From Tethya wilhelma (Eukaryota; Porifera; Demospongiae; Tethyida; Tethyidae), in assembly GCA_964030475.1 (NCBI GenBank), contig CAXIPT010000002.1:17938523-18002522 (forward strand): a stretch of DNA of 64,000 nucleotides, read 5' to 3'. The position numbers were made by a program, and so were the translations under genes. The notes under the pieces are model-generated. The model saw only the letters and a program-made list of their open reading frames with translations. It was not told where the DNA came from and did no database searches. Below, in pieces: positions 11,945 through 26,100 of the stretch. The first letter of the stretch is position 1; each line of letters starts with the position of its first letter.

Positions 11945-14049
11945 TTAAACCTCAGTCACCATCATTGGAGAGTCAACTGCTATCTTCACTCTCTTCACTG
12001 TTGGTGTTTGCTGGACCTGTTCGTGATCAACTAGATCAAACTCCTATAGAGACAGTGATTGAACATAAAACAATGGCAGTATATTAGCGGTGTTGGCAGA
12101 ATAAGAGCACTTCACTTACTGGTATCAGTGAACCCTTCTTGAAGCATGGTTTCATGGATTGCTGTGATTTCTTTACTTGTGGGGTAGCATTCTCCTGCAG
12201 GTGAACGATACCAGTCCCATTATTATGGAAGTTTGAGTCAAGAAAGATGGTGTTACCTTGTTTTCGTTGCGCTTTTTTGAGCGTTTGAGTTTACTTGTTG
12301 AGAAGGAAAACCTGTGACGGCTGGAGCTTGGTGTACCAGTCACATGACCAGCTGATTCAAACTGCAATTGAGAACAGAAGGAAAGTAAAGTATACATTAA
12401 AATATCATAAAGCATTGAGCTGTAGATGCATGTGAAGCATTTACATCACTGGCAAGCTAATAGAATGGCATACCCTCTTTAAGAAGTGGGCCTTTTGTGG
12501 CCCATCTGGCATATTCTTAACCATCTCCAAGAGGGAGGCCACCTCAGCCTCCGCTCTCGCCTGGCCCGCCTTATGAAAGTCTTCCGGGCTCTCTCTCTTA
12601 CAGAATGTGGAGTACTGCTCTAAAGGAATATCTTCATTACTCTCCTTGCAGTGTTTCCTCTTTCTACAGTACCTCTCTGCCACGACTTGTACTTCAACTG
12701 GGACCTGTCGATATATAGAAGTAGCTACACTATCTATGTGCACAAAATGTTAACAAACCTCAAAGATTTCGTCATTATTGTCGATCATATATTTGAGGAG
12801 AGACGACAACTTCTCCAGTGAAGTAGACTCGACTAAGTCCTAAAAAATTCCAGTAATGATCGTAAGAGTAATGAGAATAAATATTCAACTCACTGTTCTT
12901 GAAGCCAGGAAGAGGGTGGGTGCAAGGACAAGAGCCAGATTGTGGGAGTCCATTTTGTTTTCATGGCATCTGGCTACGTGCGAGAGAAAGTCTAACATGT
13001 TCTGGAGGACCACTCTGTGAATGGGGGGCAACAGGAGCATCAATAGTTGGAGAGAGCGAGTGATTGAAGAGAAAGACGAAAGATCTGAAAAGGAACAATA
13101 ATTATATCCTCTAAGTTCCAACATTGACAAAGTCAGTAATGAATGTTTTATACCTGAAGCTTGGAGGTAAGCATCTAGGTGTCGCTTCATGAGAATTGGT
13201 TCAGGAAGCTCGGCAAAATACTGCTTCAGCACGGAAGCATAGTCGTGAGGGTTATACTTTCCAGTAGAGAGGATTTCGTGGAGTGGCTGTTCCCCAAGAT
13301 CTTTAACCAGCTTCTCCATTCTACACTTGTTGCCAGGCTTCCTGAAGATACCCACAGTGCTAGTATAAGAGTACATTTGGCCAATCAGTTGGAGTAGCAC
13401 AATCTGTCCATCTATGGAGAGGGGGCCACCAAATGTGAGTGTTGGTGAGTCACCACTGTCTGTGGTAGCAACCTCATGGAGCCTCTCGTGGAACTGAGGG
13501 TGGGAGTGGTGGTACTTGTGGGAAATAGCACTCAAACCACGCTTCATAAAAGCAGTGATGTTTCTAATCAGTGAAAGGAAAAAAACAACAAATAAATGTG
13601 CACATCACTTGGGTTTGGCTGTTATATTTAAGTTAGGTGTTAAACAAGACCATTATAGTATGGTCAAACTGAAAAAAACAACAGATAAACTATATATGCC
13701 ACCACCCATTTTTATCAACCCATAGCTATGATCAACCTTAGTTATCTAAGCCAATGTATCAACACACTCACTTTGCTACATTGCTTCCTCCATCGTCTCC
13801 TTTCCCCCCAGCCTCTTCATCATTGCCTAACAGAGTCTCCAACTGACAGTCGGGAAAATCTAGCACCCTTGAGAGGGCACTACAACAAATCTCCTTCAGA
13901 GCTTCCCGTCCAACTTCTGACTCTATCTCGTACCCATTGCTACTGGATGAAGAGGTAGAGGCCAGTGATACAAACGAGGCGTCTACACTTGTTGAACTAC
14001 ACCCTAGAGAAGCTATGGAGCCCACTGAATAGCGATTTGTGTTGTTCAT
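11945..14049 (-). CDS. ARHGAP19: Rho GTPase-activating protein, ARHGAP19-like
   Basis: Predicted GAP for Rho-family GTPases. The first exon (ATG at 14049, spliced near 13770) is Ser/Thr-rich. The large exon 13085-13560 holds the RhoGAP core: FGGPLSIDGQIVLLQLIGQM, the arginine finger in GIFRKPGNKCRMEKL, and YNPHDYASVLKQYFAELPEP. The next exon gives LLPPIHRVVLQNMLDFL and KMDSHNLALVLAPTLF, the third conserved block. C-terminal exons give ASLLEMVKNMPDGPQKAHFLKR, which resembles the vertebrate ARHGAP19 region after the GAP domain. A basic Ser-rich tail then ends at the TAA at 11945. The orthology call is moderate; the RhoGAP domain call is strong. Confidence 0.8.
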
Positions 14050-14084
14050 CTCAAAAAGTTCTCAAAATAAGTTTGAATTTTACC

Positions 14085-14094
14085 GCGCATGCGC
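14085..14094. promoter_or_regulatory. NRF1-type palindrome upstream of ARHGAP19
   Basis: GCGCATGCGC lies 36 bp upstream of the ARHGAP19 ATG (minus strand). It is the core of the NRF1 binding consensus found in animal CpG-type promoters. Function is inferred. Confidence 0.5.
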
Positions 14095-14191
14095 ATTTGG
14101 GATGGTTAGCTCCGCCCACAATCATTGTACAAGAGCTTATTATGTCAAATCATATCAATGTACTTGTTATGGTCAAATCTATACCACATGA

Positions 14192-17100
14192 TCAAGAGGA
14201 TGCTATCAGTGTTATGTGAGGAAGTCCATACAACACAGTGTTATAAGTAGTCACCAAGTATTTGGAATCATCATTTGGTTTGCTTTCACTAATCTCCACA
14301 CACTCCAAACTAGTCGATTCCTTTTGTATTTCCTCTGTGCTCTCAACTGGTTGTGTGGGCTCTTCTTCGCTCTGTTGACTGCTTGGAAGTGTTTCTTTCA
14401 TATCAGACCAAACAAGAGATCCAATGGTATTACTCTGAGACAATAAACCTATCAGAAAATTTTGGCATTAGTTAACAATCAATGGCTCTAACAAATGTTA
14501 TTGTTATTACCTTGAAGTAAGCTGTTGATCTTTTCAAAATTGTTCCGTATGTTTGTGTTCCACTGGTTTGCCACCACACAGCCACACCCAATGAGACTCA
14601 ATAGCATAGCAGAGCATACAGGTTGCTCAAATGTGATCTCCAAGTCACTGTTATAACAATTTGAATCAACTTCCAAGCATGGGCACCTGACAACATTGCC
14701 TACCTCTTGTGGTAATCGAGCTTTGATTGTCGCAGTGAGCTACCAACTGTTTGCATATGATCCATTACTAGAACCATGGAGCAGTCTGGATGAAGGGAGA
14801 ACAAATCAACATTGTGTTCTGAACTTCATAATTTTTTCTTCACCTTTCATTTTAAGAGATGCTAGCTTGGATGGGGAATAGTGAGCAAGGAGTCGCTCTG
14901 TTGAGAATATGACAAGACCAGAGCAGTCTCCAAGGATAGCAGGCCATTCACTATCACTAGAAAATATAGAAGATTGATGCTTTAGTTGTAAAAGTTGTTC
15001 AACAGTAACTGTTGTACTAAGTAACTTATTATTATCGACTCACTTCAAGATCTGGTCTTCTGTTCCTTTGTGACCGCTCCATTTGGATGTGAGTTTGTTA
15101 TATGTCTGAATAGTTGACAGAATCTCATTGCAGGCAGCTGTTGTGCTGTCCTCTTTTGTTTCTAAATCACCACTTGGATCAAGGAGGTCTGCATGAGTAA
15201 ACATAATCAAGTGAATCATTATTTTCCTTGAACATCTGTGCTACAACTAAATTGTCAAATAACTTACATTTAAAGTTGGAGACATTTCCAAGCAAAGTTG
15301 TGGGCTGAGGTTGATATTTATCTGCCTTTTTCTTGTCTTTGTTTACTTCACCTGAAGGACAATAATAATTTATAAACGATTCACGACAACCACTGCGGTC
15401 ACAGGCTTGTTGGTCTAGAGGTATGATTCTCGCTTCGGGTGCGAGAGGTCCCGGGTTCGATTCCCGGACAAGCCCAATTTTTTCTTTTTTTTTTTCCACC
15501 TTATTTTTTCCAACATTTATTTGCACAATATTTATTACCTTCATCTTCAGGTGAAAATTTGAAGATTCTGTTACTCAGCATTTGCAATGAAAAGTCACGA
15601 GAAACAGAGACGATGTTCTTTTTGTTCAAAACAGAAATTGCTTCAAGTGGCAGTTGCAGTAGGTTACTGTCAGCAAGCAAAACCACACACAATTCTTTTT
15701 CACTGCTCTCATTTCTAGAATAAGAATCACACTGATTATCATGAAAATAAATACACAAGTAGTATTTAGCCTACTTTAGTGCACGGTCAATTGAAGTAAG
15801 AACACCTCCAAGATATGTCTCCATTGCTGACAATATATCTGAAAATTGGTCCTCCAAATCCTTTACTGCATCACCTGGACATTTCAGTAGCTTTTGTCCA
15901 ATATCTTGCTGAAAGTCTTTCATCAAATCCAGCAAAGAAAGGATGTCCTCAAAGCACACATCACGACAAGCTACCACTGGTTCAAGCAGCTCTGTTTACA
16001 TAAATATTATACATAAAAGAAACTCGATACCTCCCGATAATAAGTAAGAAGTCACTAGTGGGACTCACCAACGTCAGGAGGAGGTTGGCCTTTCTTTGGT
16101 GCAGGTGGAGGTGGTTGGGGTGGAATGATGTAGGCGGCATAAAGACGAGATCTAAAACAACAAAATCTAATCATTTACAGCACACCAACTGTGGATGATG
16201 GGTTTACTTGTCTGGTGAATGATGAAGCACTACAAAACGGAAATGAGATGGATAACTCTTTATGAAGTCCAAGTGATTTGAAGAAACTTGAAGCTTTCGG
16301 AACGCCTGCAATGTGTGTTCCACAATAATATTATACAGTGCATAATTATTATTATTCATACTGTGCATGAGAGATCGTACAAATAAAATATTTACCTCAA
16401 ATTTCATCAATTCGCTGATGTTTGCTTGCAATGCTGGGCCAGGGGGTTGCATCTGTTGAAGTCTGTGGTTTTGTTTTAGCAAACTACCCAATTTGGAGGA
16501 ACGTGGATCAGGCAATATTTGTCTCAAATTAAGGTTCATCTCTTGAGCAACAGCCAAACTCTGTGGAACAAAGAGAAGTAGTGTCAAAATGGAAGCACCA
16601 AAAATGAATATGTATGTACCTGGTAGAGAGCCAAGTACTGGGATGCTGTGTCAGGATCAAACACTCCACAACATTCAACAAGCTCCAGAGCTGCCTTCAT
16701 CCCAAGGACCTACAGTGAGTAGCCATTATAACAAGAGAGGCAAACATTCCCCAAAACATACCCATTCTCCACTATTCAATGCTATAGCAGTAGCCTCTGT
16801 GAGAAAATGAACAGCTTGGGAGGCAAAACCAAGTGAAACAGTTTCCTCATTCTGAGTGGCACAGAGACAGAAATGTAACACTAGAATAATTTGTATCTCA
16901 TTTGTACCTCTGCCTGGTCTGCATCTTCCTTTCTCATGACAGTTGAGAGAGTACTGTACCGACTGGGACCTCCTAAAGCCTTGTGTTCATCACTTCCACT
17001 TGCAGCACTTGTTGGACCTTCTTGTACACTCTCTGTGCCTTCATTTTCTTGAGCAGCAGCAGCAGCAGCATCCTCACCAGCTTCATCACCACCACTACCA

Positions 17101-20100
17101 TCAGTGCCACCTGTCTCATCAGAGGACTCACTAGTAGTAGTACATTCTGTCCACTGGAGTCCACAATCTTTTTTACAACATTATTATTTGCACAACATTT
17201 ATTACCTTCATCTTCAGGTGAAAATTTGAAGATTCTGTTACTCAGCATTTGCAATGAAAAGTCACGAGAAACAGAGACGATGTTCTTTTTGTTCAAAACA
17301 GAAATTGCTTCAAGTGGCAATTGCAGTAGGTCACTGTCAGCCAGCAAAACCACACATAATTCTTTTTCACTGCTCTCATTTCTACAACAAGAATCACATT
17401 GATTATAATTACACAAGACTTAAAGTAGTATTTGGCCTACTTTAGTGCTCGGTCAATTGAAGTAAGAACACCTCCAAGATACGTCTCCATTGCTGACAGC
17501 ATATCTGAAAATTGGTCCTCCAAATCCTTTACTCCATCACCTGGACACTTCAGTAACTTTTGTCCAATATCTTGCTGAAAGTCTTTCATCAAATCCAGCA
17601 AAGAAAGGATGTCCTTAAAGCACACATCACGACAAGCTATCACTGGTTCAAGCAGCTCTGTTCACATAAATATTACATAAAAGAAACTCGATACCTCCTA
17701 ACAATAAGTAAGAAGTTAGTTGGACTCACCAACGTCAGGAGGAGGTTGGCCTTTCTTTGGTGCAGGTGGAGGTGGTTGGGGTGGAATGATGTAGGCGGAA
17801 TAAAGACGAGATCTAAAACAACAAAATCTAATCATTTACAGCACACCAACTGTGGATGATGGGTTTACTTGTCTGGTGAATGATGAAGCACGACAAAACG
17901 GAAATGAGATGGATAACTCTTTATGAAGTCCAAGTGATTTGAAGAAACTTGAAGCTTTCGGAATGCCTGCAATGTGTGTTCCATAATTACAGTATGCATA
18001 ATTATTATTATTCATACTGTACATGAGAGATCGAAACGAACAAAATATTTACCTCAAATTTCATCAATTCGCTGATGTTTGCTTGCAATGCTGGGCCAGG
18101 TGGTTGCATCTGTTGAAGTCTGTGGTTTTGTTTTAGCAAACTACCCAATTTGGAGGAACGTGGATCAGGCAATATTTGTCTCAAATTAAGGCTCATCTCT
18201 TGAGCAACAGCCAAACTCTGTGGAACAAAGAGAGGTAGTGTCGTAATGGAAGCACCAAAAATGAATATGTATGTACCTGGTAGAGAGCCAAGTACTGGGA
18301 TGCTGTGTCAGGATCAAACACTCCACAACATTCAACAAGCTCCAGAGCTGCCTTCATCCCAAGAACCTAGAGCAATATGAAGTAAGTAGCCATTATAACA
18401 AGAGAGGCAAACATTCCCCAAAACATACCCATTCTCCACTATTCAATGATATAGCAGTAGCTTCTGTGAGAAAATGAACAGCTTGGGAGGCAAAACCAAG
18501 TGAAACAGTTTCCTCATTCTGAGTGATACAGCAACAGAAATGTCAAAATATAACATTACTAGAATATAATCTCATTTGTACCTCTGCCTGGTCTGCATCT
18601 TCCTTTCTCATGACAGTTGAGAGAGTACTGTACCGACTGGGACCTCCTAAAGCCTTGTGTTCATCACTTCCACTTACAGCACTTGTTGGATCTTCTTGTA
18701 CACTCTCTGTACCTTTATTTTCTTGAGAAGCAGCAGCAGCAGCAGCATCCTCCTCACCAGCTTCATCACCACCACTACCATCAGTACCACTAGTACCACC
18801 TGTCTCATCAGAGGACTTGCTGTCATCACTAGTAGTAGTACATTCTGTCCACTGGAGTCCACAATCTGGGCTGGTGTGCACTGATAACAGGTGGTAGCAA
18901 TGTCCTAGCAAGTAGGAGCACTAGGAGGGAGAGAGAGAGAGAGAGAGAGGAAAGAAGATCTCATCTATTGTATGTAGTCACTCATTATTGTACCTTTGCA
19001 TTTAGGACACTGTCATTTTTGGACAGTGTGTGGCCAGAGGTAAGAATGCTTATTGTTCTTTCAACTGATAACCTGAAAGGCAACATGAAACTCATTCCAT
19101 TAGACTGTCATACTATTGGGAAACACAACTGGTGCTTACTTGGCAGTGTTTGTCCACTCTTCTGCTACAAATGAAAGCACTGGTGTCTCTCGAACATAGT
19201 TCTCAATGAGCTAAGAGAAAAAAACAAAAATAAAAAAAGCAAAAACAAAAAACAACAAAAGGTGAAGATATAATCTTAGTCTACTTGTGTAACAATCACT
19301 TTTTCAATGCTGCTTTTCTGCTGTAGCTCAGTTCTTGCTACCCTCAGTTCTCTACTATACTCCAGGAAGATGTCCATTAGCAGCTCTGCTACTAGCAATT
19401 GAGCATTCACTGGCTCCCTCTGTATTGGTAGAGTTGCCTCCTATAAAAGGAAGATAGAATATTAATCTTGAACACTTAACACAAAGTTTGTAAACCTAAC
19501 CTCTGATGGTTGACAAATCGTCACTGCCTTCTCGTATACACAGTTCAGAGCATTGACTGCAGTCTCATAATGCCTAAGAGCCTACGTAATAAGCACAGCT
19601 CTCATCAAATTTTATTTCAACCACTGGCTTTGGTGACAAACCTTCAACAGGTACTCCTGGCGTTCCTCGGCTGAAGAATCCATCTTAGTGGCTATGGATC
19701 TGTACCAAACCAAGTACAGTTATTGAGACAATGAAAGTAGTTATTTCGTACATTGTAACTCACTTCAAAATACCAGCAAGTCGTGTGAACATCTGAGCTG
19801 CATCTCCACAGTGACCACCATTGTGGAGCTCTTTGGCCGATGCATGTATGATGTCACACTGTGTCATCACTTGGTCAGACTGACTGCCTTCCTTATCAAG
19901 CAGCTCTTCAACACAACAAAATGCCAGCCTTGAAGAAAACAACACACAAAAATTGACACAATAACAAGATTAACTTGGTGAGATGAAGTTACTTGGTTGT
20001 GCTTACCTGGCTTTTAAGATCTTCGTAACATATTTGACCATGGGTCCTTCATTCTTGCTACGCCTACCAAAAGACTGCACTAACGACACCAAATGGTTCA

Positions 20101-23100
20101 GAACGGGAGAGTGCTGGTCCACATAGTCCTTGTCCTCCCAGATTGCTTCTGATAACAGGAGCACCCCATCCAGCCAAACATCCAATTGGGAGGGAAGTTT
20201 CTGCATTAATAATGACACTTGACTAACATGGACCAACAGTGTACATGCATGCCACTATACTGGTTCTACCTGGGCTTCAGTGAGAAGCTTTATAGCCTGT
20301 GTAGAGTCTCCTTCAGCTAAAGCAAGGGCAGCTAGACCAAGTGTGACTCGTACTAAGGTGTGCTTATCATCAAATGTCTATAAAGAAGCAATTGAAAGAG
20401 TTTGTAGAATCTGATAGAAGTACATTATGTTATAGACACAGGACGAACCTGACACGACTCAAGTGCTTCATTAAGTAATTCCCTGGCTGCTTGATACTGA
20501 GTCTAAGATAACCAATAAATAAAAGCCTGACAAGCCATACACAACAGCATCACAGTCATGTGTGTGTGTGTGTGTATTTTTGTACCTGCTGAATGTGCAT
20601 CACTGCTTGCTGTACCCACACCTCTCTCACTGCTAGTGTGTCGCGGAGAACATATTCACATTGTTTTGGAGTGAGTTTGACAGGAGATTGAGGCCCTCCT
20701 CTCCTGGCAGCTGTAGCACTCTTCAGAGTCTGTGAGGGCTGATGGGTGAGGCTTCGTTTGGTTTCCACCTTCTTCACTGCCTCTCTCTTTGCTCTGTACT
20801 CTTGGATGTCCACTCTTGACCTGTACAAACCATAGGATACATGAACTATCGATCACACTGTGGTTAGTGTAGTGAATTTCAAACCTGGCCAAGTCATTAA
20901 AGTTGAAAATTTGGTCTCCAGCTTTATCTCTGTGCATCGTAGCAGCGGTTGAGAGGCACATGTCAGCACACAGTTGAGCCATTCTGAAAGAGATTGACCA
21001 TAGGCTCACACACAATGTGTATTATCAATGAAGCAAGTATAAATATTGTAGTACCTCATGTGCAGTAGCTGACAGAATGATTTGCTGTTGGGCACCATGC
21101 AGTCGGCAATAGCAAGCTGCATGTTGAGCACTGGGAAGGCCAGAGGATGGACTCCATGGGAAATGAGGCATTTCTCCAGGACACCAAGATAGTGTATGGT
21201 TAGAGTCTAGCATCATTTATTTGAGAGAGTGTATGTATGTACACAAGGACACTGACTGAGAGTAGAACTGTGCAAGTGTGGCACAGGAACAAAACACACT
21301 ACATGCAGTTCACTAGTCAATACAATAGCTGCTGCTTACTGGTTTGAGGATTGTGTTCTTATTTAGGCGATTGCAATTTGAACCAGTCTCAACATCCTCC
21401 ACCAGCTAATACAATCACAGGGAGAAAAGATACCACCAGCACAATGAACACACACATGTTACTATACAAGTAGATACACACACACCTGATCAGGAACTTC
21501 AAACATGGCCCATTGCTCGGGACTGTTTGGTAGTTGAAAACTAGAAGCAGCAGACTTCCCTCCTTCAGGTTTTACCACAAGAGACTCTCCAAGATGCTGA
21601 ATAAAGAATAGCCAACAGTCTTTAATCTACACACAAATGAGTGTTTATGGAAAATCCCATAGTGACTAGAGTCTGAGGGTATACCTTCCAAATCTGAGTG
21701 CAGTAGCCCAGTGCCACGATACACAGTGTCCAGTGCTCCTTGCTTCCACTGGAGTGGAGCTGGGCCATGATGACATGTACCCTCATGAGAGCCTCGAGTT
21801 GACGAATGCTGTTGGTATCAGACTCCTCTCCATCCCTCTCATCATCACCACCATTGTCATTTCCTGGAGATTCTGAGGGCCCCTCTAACACTGCACCAAT
21901 ATAGAGAAATTTGGTATACAATATAAGTTACTTTTTAAAAAATTGTACATGCATCAGACCTAACTTGTACCTTGATGTTCAACATCCTTCTTCTCTCTTT
22001 GATTGAGCAAGATGTGCACTACTTGGTGTAGTTGTTTCAGGGCATCCTCAACAGGGAACTGTTGCTGATATAACCACTTGCTAAAGTCCAACAGATACTC
22101 CACCTTGGTCCAGCTGTGACGTTCAGACTATGCACCCAAAAACAACAAAAATACTATACAATTGCATGGTACAATTTCAATAGCATTTTTACCTGAAGTT
22201 GTTGGATGGCATTCTGATAAGCTTTCAGTCTCTCCGTGGGGTTGGTGGCATTAGTGGCCGCTTTATACCAAAGAGATGCAATGAATTCTTCTGGTTCCTC
22301 CTAATGTGTGTGTGTGCATGTAGGTGTCAGCATGTGTGTATATATGTGTGTATGTGTGTGGTATGAGGATCAACATGCTGTCTATGTAAAAGTCATTGAA
22401 TTGTCTACTCCTGAATGCCCACCATTGTGCTAGGTATGTACATATGTACACTCACCTGAAATCTAACCATATCTCCTTCCACATTCTTTCCCATCCTACT
22501 CTTAAAGAGTAACTTGTGCTGTGCAAGTTGCCTGCTAACACCTTTAGGCATTATCCACATTGCATGCTCTGCTGCTTCAAGACCATCACTCCAGTTATGC
22601 TGTACACACACACACACAAAAAGATGAATGATCGTATCGTATTGTATCTTACATACCTTGTCAATGTAGGCCTGAAATACGACACCGTACATAGACACCA
22701 ACAGATGGCAATCCTTTTCCTGGCCTTCTACTAAGCTGGTGGTACTGCCTCCAGCTCCAGCCTACAGGGTGACACCCATAGCATATACTCCTTAGCATCA
22801 TACCCACTGTGAGGCTGTTTGGTAACGTACGTACCTTTTCTTTCTTCTTCTTTATTGTCTCCATGAGTGAAGCCACCAGTTCCAAGAGCTCCAAGAGTGG
22901 TTCTCTTAGCAGGTCTCTCTCCAGTTGGTTAGTGGTGAGAGGCAAGCAAGTGTTCCAGTAGAGGGCACAAGCTTCGATAACTAACTTATAACTTTCAGCA
23001 TCGAAACCAAACCTGAACACAATCGACAGACAAATTGAACAATGGAAGAATGCTCTCAGTTCTAGTACCGTACCTAGCACTCTCTTGGAAAGCCTCAAGA

Positions 23101-26100
23101 GCCTTCCTAACAACAGCCACATTGTCAGCAGCAGTTGCTGACAGACTCTGACCCAGGAGGCTGTGAGCCAAAGAGAGGAGCTCATTCTCAACCCTCTGAT
23201 CACTGTAGGAAGAAAACACACTTGTATAAATTTGTGAATGGCATACTGGAATGTTGCACATTGATTAACCCTACCTATCAGCTGACTTGTGCTTCTTGGT
23301 CACAAGCATGGTCTTATGGATATCAATAGCTTTAGTTGTGCACTGGTGCACCTGTACACATGCAGGATTAAAAGACATGTATAATATACAGCTGAGATGT
23401 TTAAACACACACATACTGGGAGTGGCAACTTACCAGATCATGCTGCTCATTCTTGCTGGCAATGTCAGCTAATCTAAGCCACAGTTCTATCTCTGACAGA
23501 CTGTCACTCCACCGGCATTCACTCAATAATGAATGGACCTGTGTATATACATGTAGCATATAATTATACACAATAATTATTACGTGGAAAAAAAATATTA
23601 TATGTCATTAGCATTAGTACCTCCTGAAGTGACGGACAATTTGGAAAATCCCATATCTTGTTGCCTAGTCTGCTGATCATCTCAACAGCAACGATTGCTC
23701 TACAATTCTGAACAGCAGGGTCATCAGTGGTCTGCATATGGACAGAAGGAGTAAAATCAACAAGTAAACTACACTTGGAAACTCCAACCTACCTCTTCCA
23801 GTCCAAATGTTTTGGGAGGTATAGCTTGCTGGAGGAGCTGTTTGCATTGGACCCACACTGACAGTAGTTCACCTCTAGTGTTCATTGGAGAAGTGACTGA
23901 AACACTCATGCCATATTCACACACCTAATCGTGAAAATCAAATCACTTGGTCACTATAAAGAGAACGTACTGTACACACTTTGTAATACATCACAAAATA
24001 TACCTCAAGTGCTTCCTTCAGCTCAGGTCCTGCATCAGAGTCAACTTGGAGTTGATCGGGTGCAGCACTCACTCGTCCACTCTTCCCCTTCTTGGTGGAT
24101 TTACTCTCCCGACCTTTCTTTACAGTGGCTGTCCTCGCTCGATCTCTACTCCCTGGCTTGGGCATCCACTTCTGTACCAGACCACCAGCCAGTGCTATGC
24201 ACACCTTGGTGACAAGTGGCCCTTCACTGTTGGTAAGAAACAGTGGTGTAATAGATATAGATTAGCCTCGTACCCAGGCCTACCCTGTGCGGTTTAATTT
24301 TTAAACCTGTGGTAGTTAAAGAATTAAACGTGGGAGTACAGGGCCTGGGAATGAGGCTTGATATAGATATTGTCTAATCTTTCTTGCTCACTCTTTCAAT
24401 TCTGCCTGTTTGATAGTCTCCAAGAGAGGTCGGAGTACTTCCACCATTTCAGTTAGATTGTTCTCCTGAACCCAGTGATGGTTATAGTTCAAAATGTACA
24501 CCGAAGAATTGGACACTATCCACGATTCTCCCAGTACACAACCCAACTCGGCTGCCTTCAGAAAGCCCTTGTGAGCATCTTCTGTCACAAGAGCAGCCCA
24601 ATCTGTGTAGCTCTTCCACAGCTCATTGTCCTCAAGACTTGTAGTGCCAGTGGAGATGGGGAATAAAGAGGGGTGAGGCTTCACACCAAGATTGAGACCC
24701 TCTTCTTGGAGTTCATTTACCAAACACTGCATAAACACATAAACACAGTTTGAAGAAGTATTTAAACAGCCAAAATCAATCCTACTAGCTTACCTCTGCC
24801 ATGATAAAGTGCACTTTAGCAAGTATTCTGGTGATCTCCCTTGTCTCTCTCTCCATGGTTCCTTTGCCTACTAGTTTGGAAGAGGACTGGTTCAATCCCA
24901 ACATTTCAGATGCTAGCATACGTGGTGAGCTGTTCTTCTTTGATAACTGCCTGTCATAACTGGCTGTATGGCTGATATGAGACTTTGTGGACGTCTTTGA
25001 ATCTTGGTTTTGGACTGCAACACGTATTGATGGACATAGCACAGTAGGAACCTAACAGTACCAGTACCTTACCTCCTTCATTCTCATACTGGAGACAGAA
25101 TAGGGAAGCAGCAAGTGAAACATCCCAAATATGTCTAATCCGAGTGGCCTTTGCTAGATTAGCCCACGTGCGACATCTATGCATGCATACACCAAGAGAT
25201 ATATAGTATTACAATACAGGATCACTGAGAATACACAGCCTGCAGCAATATACCTCTCTCTTGAGCGCTGGTTCTTCAATCCTTTCATGTGTTCCTCCAC
25301 TTGGTGCTTGATGTGCCTGTAATCTTTCAGCTTCTTCCCTTTGCTTTGAAGCACAACAAGAGTTCGTTCATCCAACTGTGGCTGGGCTGGCTGATCTTCA
25401 GTTGGGGTACTTGCTGGACTGGCAGCTCTCGACAGAGTTGAGATGAAACAGTTAGGAGCCAGCAACTCCCCTGCCTTTACAAACAGTGCCTTCTTCTCTT
25501 CCATTAATCCAGCATCAGGTACTGAACACACCTAAAGCAAGTCATTACCACATTAATTTGAAATGATTAAATAATTTATAACAGGTGAGATGATTAAATA
25601 CTGTAAAAGTGGTGAGCATTCAATTAAAAAATTTCTGTGCCGATTGCCAAATTGCTCAAAAAATTTTACTGTACTGCTATTTTCACATTTCAGCATATAC
25701 CTGTTCTATAATCTTGATGGCTTGGTCCACAGGATCTTCTGGTATTTCATACAGCTGTGCTCTGAGTTGTATCTTGTTCTGGTGGACCCTCACCTGTTCA
25801 GTATACTCACCATAGTAGTCCAGACATAGAGCCTGCGTGAAATGAAATGGGTCACAGTGCTAAATCAATGCAGCACACACATATATTTTTAGACTTCTGG
25901 CAGAAAGGTAAGGCTGGATACCTTTTCTGAATGATCTAGTGCAAATTCCAGCTGATTTTGATCAGCAGAGATTTTAGCCAGCTCAAAGTGAATGACAGTT
26001 CTCAACTGGTACAAGATACTGCATTAGAAACAATGCTGGAGTGATACCAGTGGCATACACGTGATGTAGACATGCCCATACGAACTGACCTTTCAATTGT

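Noticed and set aside
15179..15544. Minus-strand ORF containing REVPGSIP-like or ESNPGPLAPEAR sequence
   Set aside because: This is the tRNA-Pro gene read as protein, joined to a CFAP46 exon by intron read-through.
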